DNA from: Pleurotus djamor
Lineage: Eukaryota > Basidiomycota > Agaricomycetes > Agaricales > Pleurotaceae
Length of the DNA: 20,905 nt
NCBI GenBank assembly: GCA_029747585.1
Contig: JAPEVF010000788.1
Coordinates: 1-20,905, forward strand
Direction of reading: 5' to 3'
Within the stretch, counting starts at the first letter, position 1. Every line of letters begins with the position of its first letter. Below, in pieces: positions 18,290-20,905 of the stretch. Both the position numbers and the translations under genes were made by a program. The notes under the pieces are model-generated. The model made no database searches and had not been told where the DNA came from. It saw nothing but the letters and a program-made list of their open reading frames with translations.

Positions 18290-19378
18290 TCACTGGCTGG
18301 CCTGCCACTTGCTGTAAGCCTCCGCCTGCGCGAGGGCTGAAGGAAAGTTGAAGCAAAGGGCGGTGTTGAATGAAAAGNNGACAACATATAAAGGTGAATC
18401 AACATTACCTTTGGCACCCAAAGCAGCCCAGGCGCTTGCGATAGCCTCGCCTGAAGCCTCGCTCACGATTTGATTCGCGGGCACTTTCCCAACTTTATCA
18501 GCGGCAGCGACAACGTTCTTAGCGCTTTCGTCCAAAGAGGCTATCGCAAAGTTGGTTTATATCGTGATATTTCAAGGAATGATCAAGGAAGCCTTACCCT
18601 GAATTGAACTGTATATTTTGGCGACGGNGGGCAGATGCTGAAGGGCGTCGCCGACATGGTCCTGACGGTGCGAAATTNAAGTAAGTGGTCAATATGAGTA
18701 TAATGGAAGACTCCAAGTTCCCTGAATCACCTTGACTGGGTGCGCTCCCGGGAGAGCTTTGCCTATAAGGGTTTGTCCTTCTTTGGCCTTAGCCGCTCCT
18801 TGATTATAGGCTTGCGCAACATTTCCAGCCTTGTTCGCGACTTCAGAAAGTTTGCTCGCGATAGCTTGCGCAACCTCTTTGGCGCTAGCACTATCGTTGG
18901 ACTGGATGGCTTGCCACAAAGCTGGGTAAGCGGTCTAGAAAGCTCAGTCAAGCGGCGGGAACGAAGTATCGAACAAATTGACATACCTCTGCTTCCTTAC
19001 AGAACTTGGCAAGGCTAGCAGACGGGCTTTCTTTGGTGGTTTGCGAAACAGCGCTTGTATGGTGGTCTTGGGTAGTAGCATGGAGCTGGGCAGCAGCTTG
19101 AAGAGCGGCCTATGGGTAAATGATAAAGATGCGCCGTTGAACGCTTATTGAGGAGGAACCTACATCATCATGGTTTACACCGCCAGCGAAGGTCTTGATC
19201 CCTTGCGTAGTGGCGGGTACCTCCTTGACCCTACACAATCAAACGGTAAGTATCGACTGGGCATTGGACGATTACCACCTCACTTTGCGGCGGCGGTCAT
19301 GAGGGCATTTACAGAGCCATGGTTGACTGGGTAAACTTCATTGTTGAGAGGAGCGAGGGGGCTGAGAGCGAGAGACAT
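18290..19378 (-). CDS. Unrecognised alanine-rich helical protein (243 aa, 7 exons)
   Basis: Exons: 19378-19284, 19230-19164, 19109-18987, 18934-18731, 18661-18598, 18540-18409 and 18336-18290; introns are 52-72 nt and the total is 732 nt. I do not recognise the family. There is no signal peptide or TM helix. After a short N-terminus (MSLALSPLAPLNNEVYPVNHG) come Ala/Lys/Glu-rich amphipathic stretches (AALQAAAQLHATT, VAQAIASKLSEVANKAGNVAQAYNQGAAKAKEG, DESAKNVVAAADKVGKV, GEAIASAWAALGAK), ending YSKWQASQ. The composition suggests an all-helical soluble protein, perhaps a bundle or lipid-associating protein; that is inference. One codon in exon 5 contains an N (18628) and intron 6 contains two. 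Every junction is canonical GT-AG and in phase, so it is a real gene. It ends 37 bp from the F-box terminus. Confidence 0.82.
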
Positions 19379-19440
19379 GTTTGTGAAGAACAGAGCAAGT
19401 AAGAGAGGCTACTTGTGAATCTCACCACTCATCTGCGCCG

Positions 19441-19450
19441 TTCTTATATA
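19441..19450 (-). promoter_or_regulatory. TATA box of the alanine-rich protein gene
   Basis: On the minus strand TATATAAG lies about 65-70 bp upstream of the ATG at 19378. Confidence 0.6.
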
Positions 19451-20083
19451 CCTGAGTTGTTCGCTGGCTGGGATTACTTTGCAGGGTGACTTCGCTGGAA
19501 AATCGATGTGAGAATTGGGGTGCTCCCCAAGGACATCAAAGATATTGGGGTACGGTTCTAGCGTTGCGCTGGCGTCTAGATAACACTGCCAGGAAGTAAA
19601 TGGATGAACGAGGGAGATTGAACGTGAAGAGTCACGTACAAAGGCGGACTTATTCAGAATGATGGTTCAGATCCAGATCTTACCATTTGAGACGCGTCTA
19701 CCGTGAGTGGGCAGCTGAGGTCCGCGACTTTTGAGTCTGAAATTTTGCGATTTGTTGGGGAGTTCAGCTAGGAGGTAGTGTTCGCCGCATGTATGAGCCC
19801 GAGTGCTTGGAGGCAGTTTTCAACAGAGGTATGAACAATGAAATTCGAGTATGCCGAACTCACAAGTTGCTCAAGGTTGGCCCACGGGGTAATCCATTGT
19901 TCCCCAACCTGTGGTAGAAAGCACAGCATTAACGGTCGATCCTACCTGCGAATATTAAAACTCGGAATTGGAGTGCCTTGTGGTGATTGCCGCCACAGGC
20001 GCATTATCTCAAGGCTCCTGCGGTATCCAATCTCTTTGTTGTGGGAAAGCGGTGAGTATTCTAGTACGTAGTCACAAGATGAC
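19451..20083. other. Intergenic region, no supported gene
   Basis: About 630 bp. One plus-strand open frame (19838-20071) has no motif. It holds the upstream region of the alanine-rich gene and the 3' flank of the carotenoid oxygenase gene. Confidence 0.45.
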
Positions 20084-20905
20084 TCAGGTACGGTGGACCC
20101 AAGCGCCATGAAATCCAAATGGAAATGCCGTTTCCATTTCTGCCCTTGCTACTTCTGACATCTCCTTTGCGTCCAAGATCACGAGCATACTCTTTTGTGT
20201 TTCGGCATCAAGAACGACAGTCAGAATGACGCCGTTATCTTCATTAGAGGGCTCATTTATTTCTGGAGTTGGCCTTGGCACGAAAATGGGTTCGCCAACG
20301 GTATAACCGGGTGCACCCCACATCTTGGGCTCCATGGTAGGCGCCGACATGTCAAGCTTGACGATCTTGTCGGCAAGAACACCTGGTATCGTTCTACTGA
20401 TCCCGTAGCTGTAGAAACTCAGGTGTTAGCTTCTCATGGGGGGAATGAATAGTGATAATTACGCGTATTGATAACGCTTGTGGTAGAATGCAGGGTTGAC
20501 GGTAGGCAATTCAATAGGATATTGTTCTGGAACGGTGAATGCTACCACGGCTTCTCTAGAAGTCCTGCATCGGGAAACGTTTGGAAGGACGAAGCGTCTA
20601 GCATGGCCCATGGTCATGCCGTTGTGTCCATCCATGTGCCTGAGATTTTCGAGGTAGAGAGAATCGATGACAGAATGATCGTCATAAACGGAAATGTCAA
20701 TGACAATGTCGTCAACGTCGTCGTAAGCATTCATCACATGGAAGGCAAAGAATGGGGGTGCCTGTAAACGTCAAGACAGAGATAAGCTGGTGACCTCGTA
20801 AAAATGAGGGGACTTACTTCATATCGTGAGACCACTCCGCCTTGATGACGATCAATTACATAGAAAATCGTGCTCCTCTTCGAGCTCCAAGGTTTTAGAG
20901 AGGAC
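20084..20905 (-). CDS. Carotenoid cleavage oxygenase (RPE65 family), C-terminal part
   Basis: The gene enters from the right edge. Exons are 20905-20818 (partial), 20761-20463 and 20408-20084, with introns of 56 and 54 nt. The family is a seven-bladed propeller with a four-His iron centre that cleaves a double bond of carotenoids or stilbenes with O2. Visible signs: FYVIDRHQGGVVSRYE, then APPFFAFHVMNAYDD, whose His matches the third iron ligand of the F-H-x-x-N-A-Y motif, then VIDISVYDD, and PFGFHGAWVHRT at the C-terminus, whose FHG His matches the fourth ligand. There is also AYGISRT and PGYTVGEPIFVPRP, a typical late blade. The start and first two His ligands lie outside the window, so substrate type cannot be judged. 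The stop is TGA at 20084-20086. Confidence 0.93.

Noticed and set aside
20195..20767. Plus-strand open frames at the right edge
   Set aside because: They are antisense shadows of the carotenoid oxygenase exons.

Overview
The window reads as nuclear DNA of a mushroom-forming basidiomycete (Agaricomycetes). Genes are split by many introns of about 49-72 nt with GT...AG ends. Core-type TATA boxes lie 40-80 bp upstream of several starts. The gene families (AA5 glyoxal oxidase-like enzyme, short cytoplasmic ricin-B-type lectin, agaric-type F-box protein, carotenoid oxygenase, short TM-anchored ectodomain proteins) fit such fungi. Scattered N bases, very dense at 17142-18125 and often next to homopolymers, limit certainty in places.

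Left part (1-4740): a 5'-truncated non-LTR retrotransposon (LINE) runs on the minus strand, with its RNase H/C-terminal module and a poly(A) tail at 419-444. Its ORF is interrupted by a ~357-bp palindromic-ended MITE-like element (826-1182). The LINE abuts the second intron of a partial membrane-protein gene (2764-3263) whose TM exon is missing. Just upstream is an intact paralogue (3721-4677) with three exons of matching phases.

Middle (4678-12134): a long apparently gene-free interval holds a striking array of TTC triplets spaced exactly 10 bp apart (6744-6834). Two ACGCGT boxes lie about 100 bp before a nine-exon gene (7597-10968). I could splice this gene into a 970-residue protein with a C3HC4 RING-like finger followed by an RRM. 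Then comes about 1.1 kb of N-containing intergenic DNA.

Right part (12135-20905): an 11-exon secreted glyoxal oxidase-like copper radical oxidase (595 aa, plus strand) converges with a 5-exon ricin-B-type lectin (138 aa, minus). An F-box gene (plus) has a C-terminal region broken by a frameshift, a nonsense codon and N clusters. It converges, with only 37 bp between the ends, with a 7-exon gene for a 243-aa alanine-rich helical protein that I do not recognise. The window ends inside the C-terminal exons of a minus-strand carotenoid cleavage oxygenase.

I see no operon or gene-cluster logic. The most novel-looking items are the MITE nested in frame in the LINE, the helically phased TTC array, the unrecognised alanine-rich protein and the RING-RRM architecture. 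All exon models were worked out by eye from splice signals and reading phase; each complete spliced model sums to a multiple of three.
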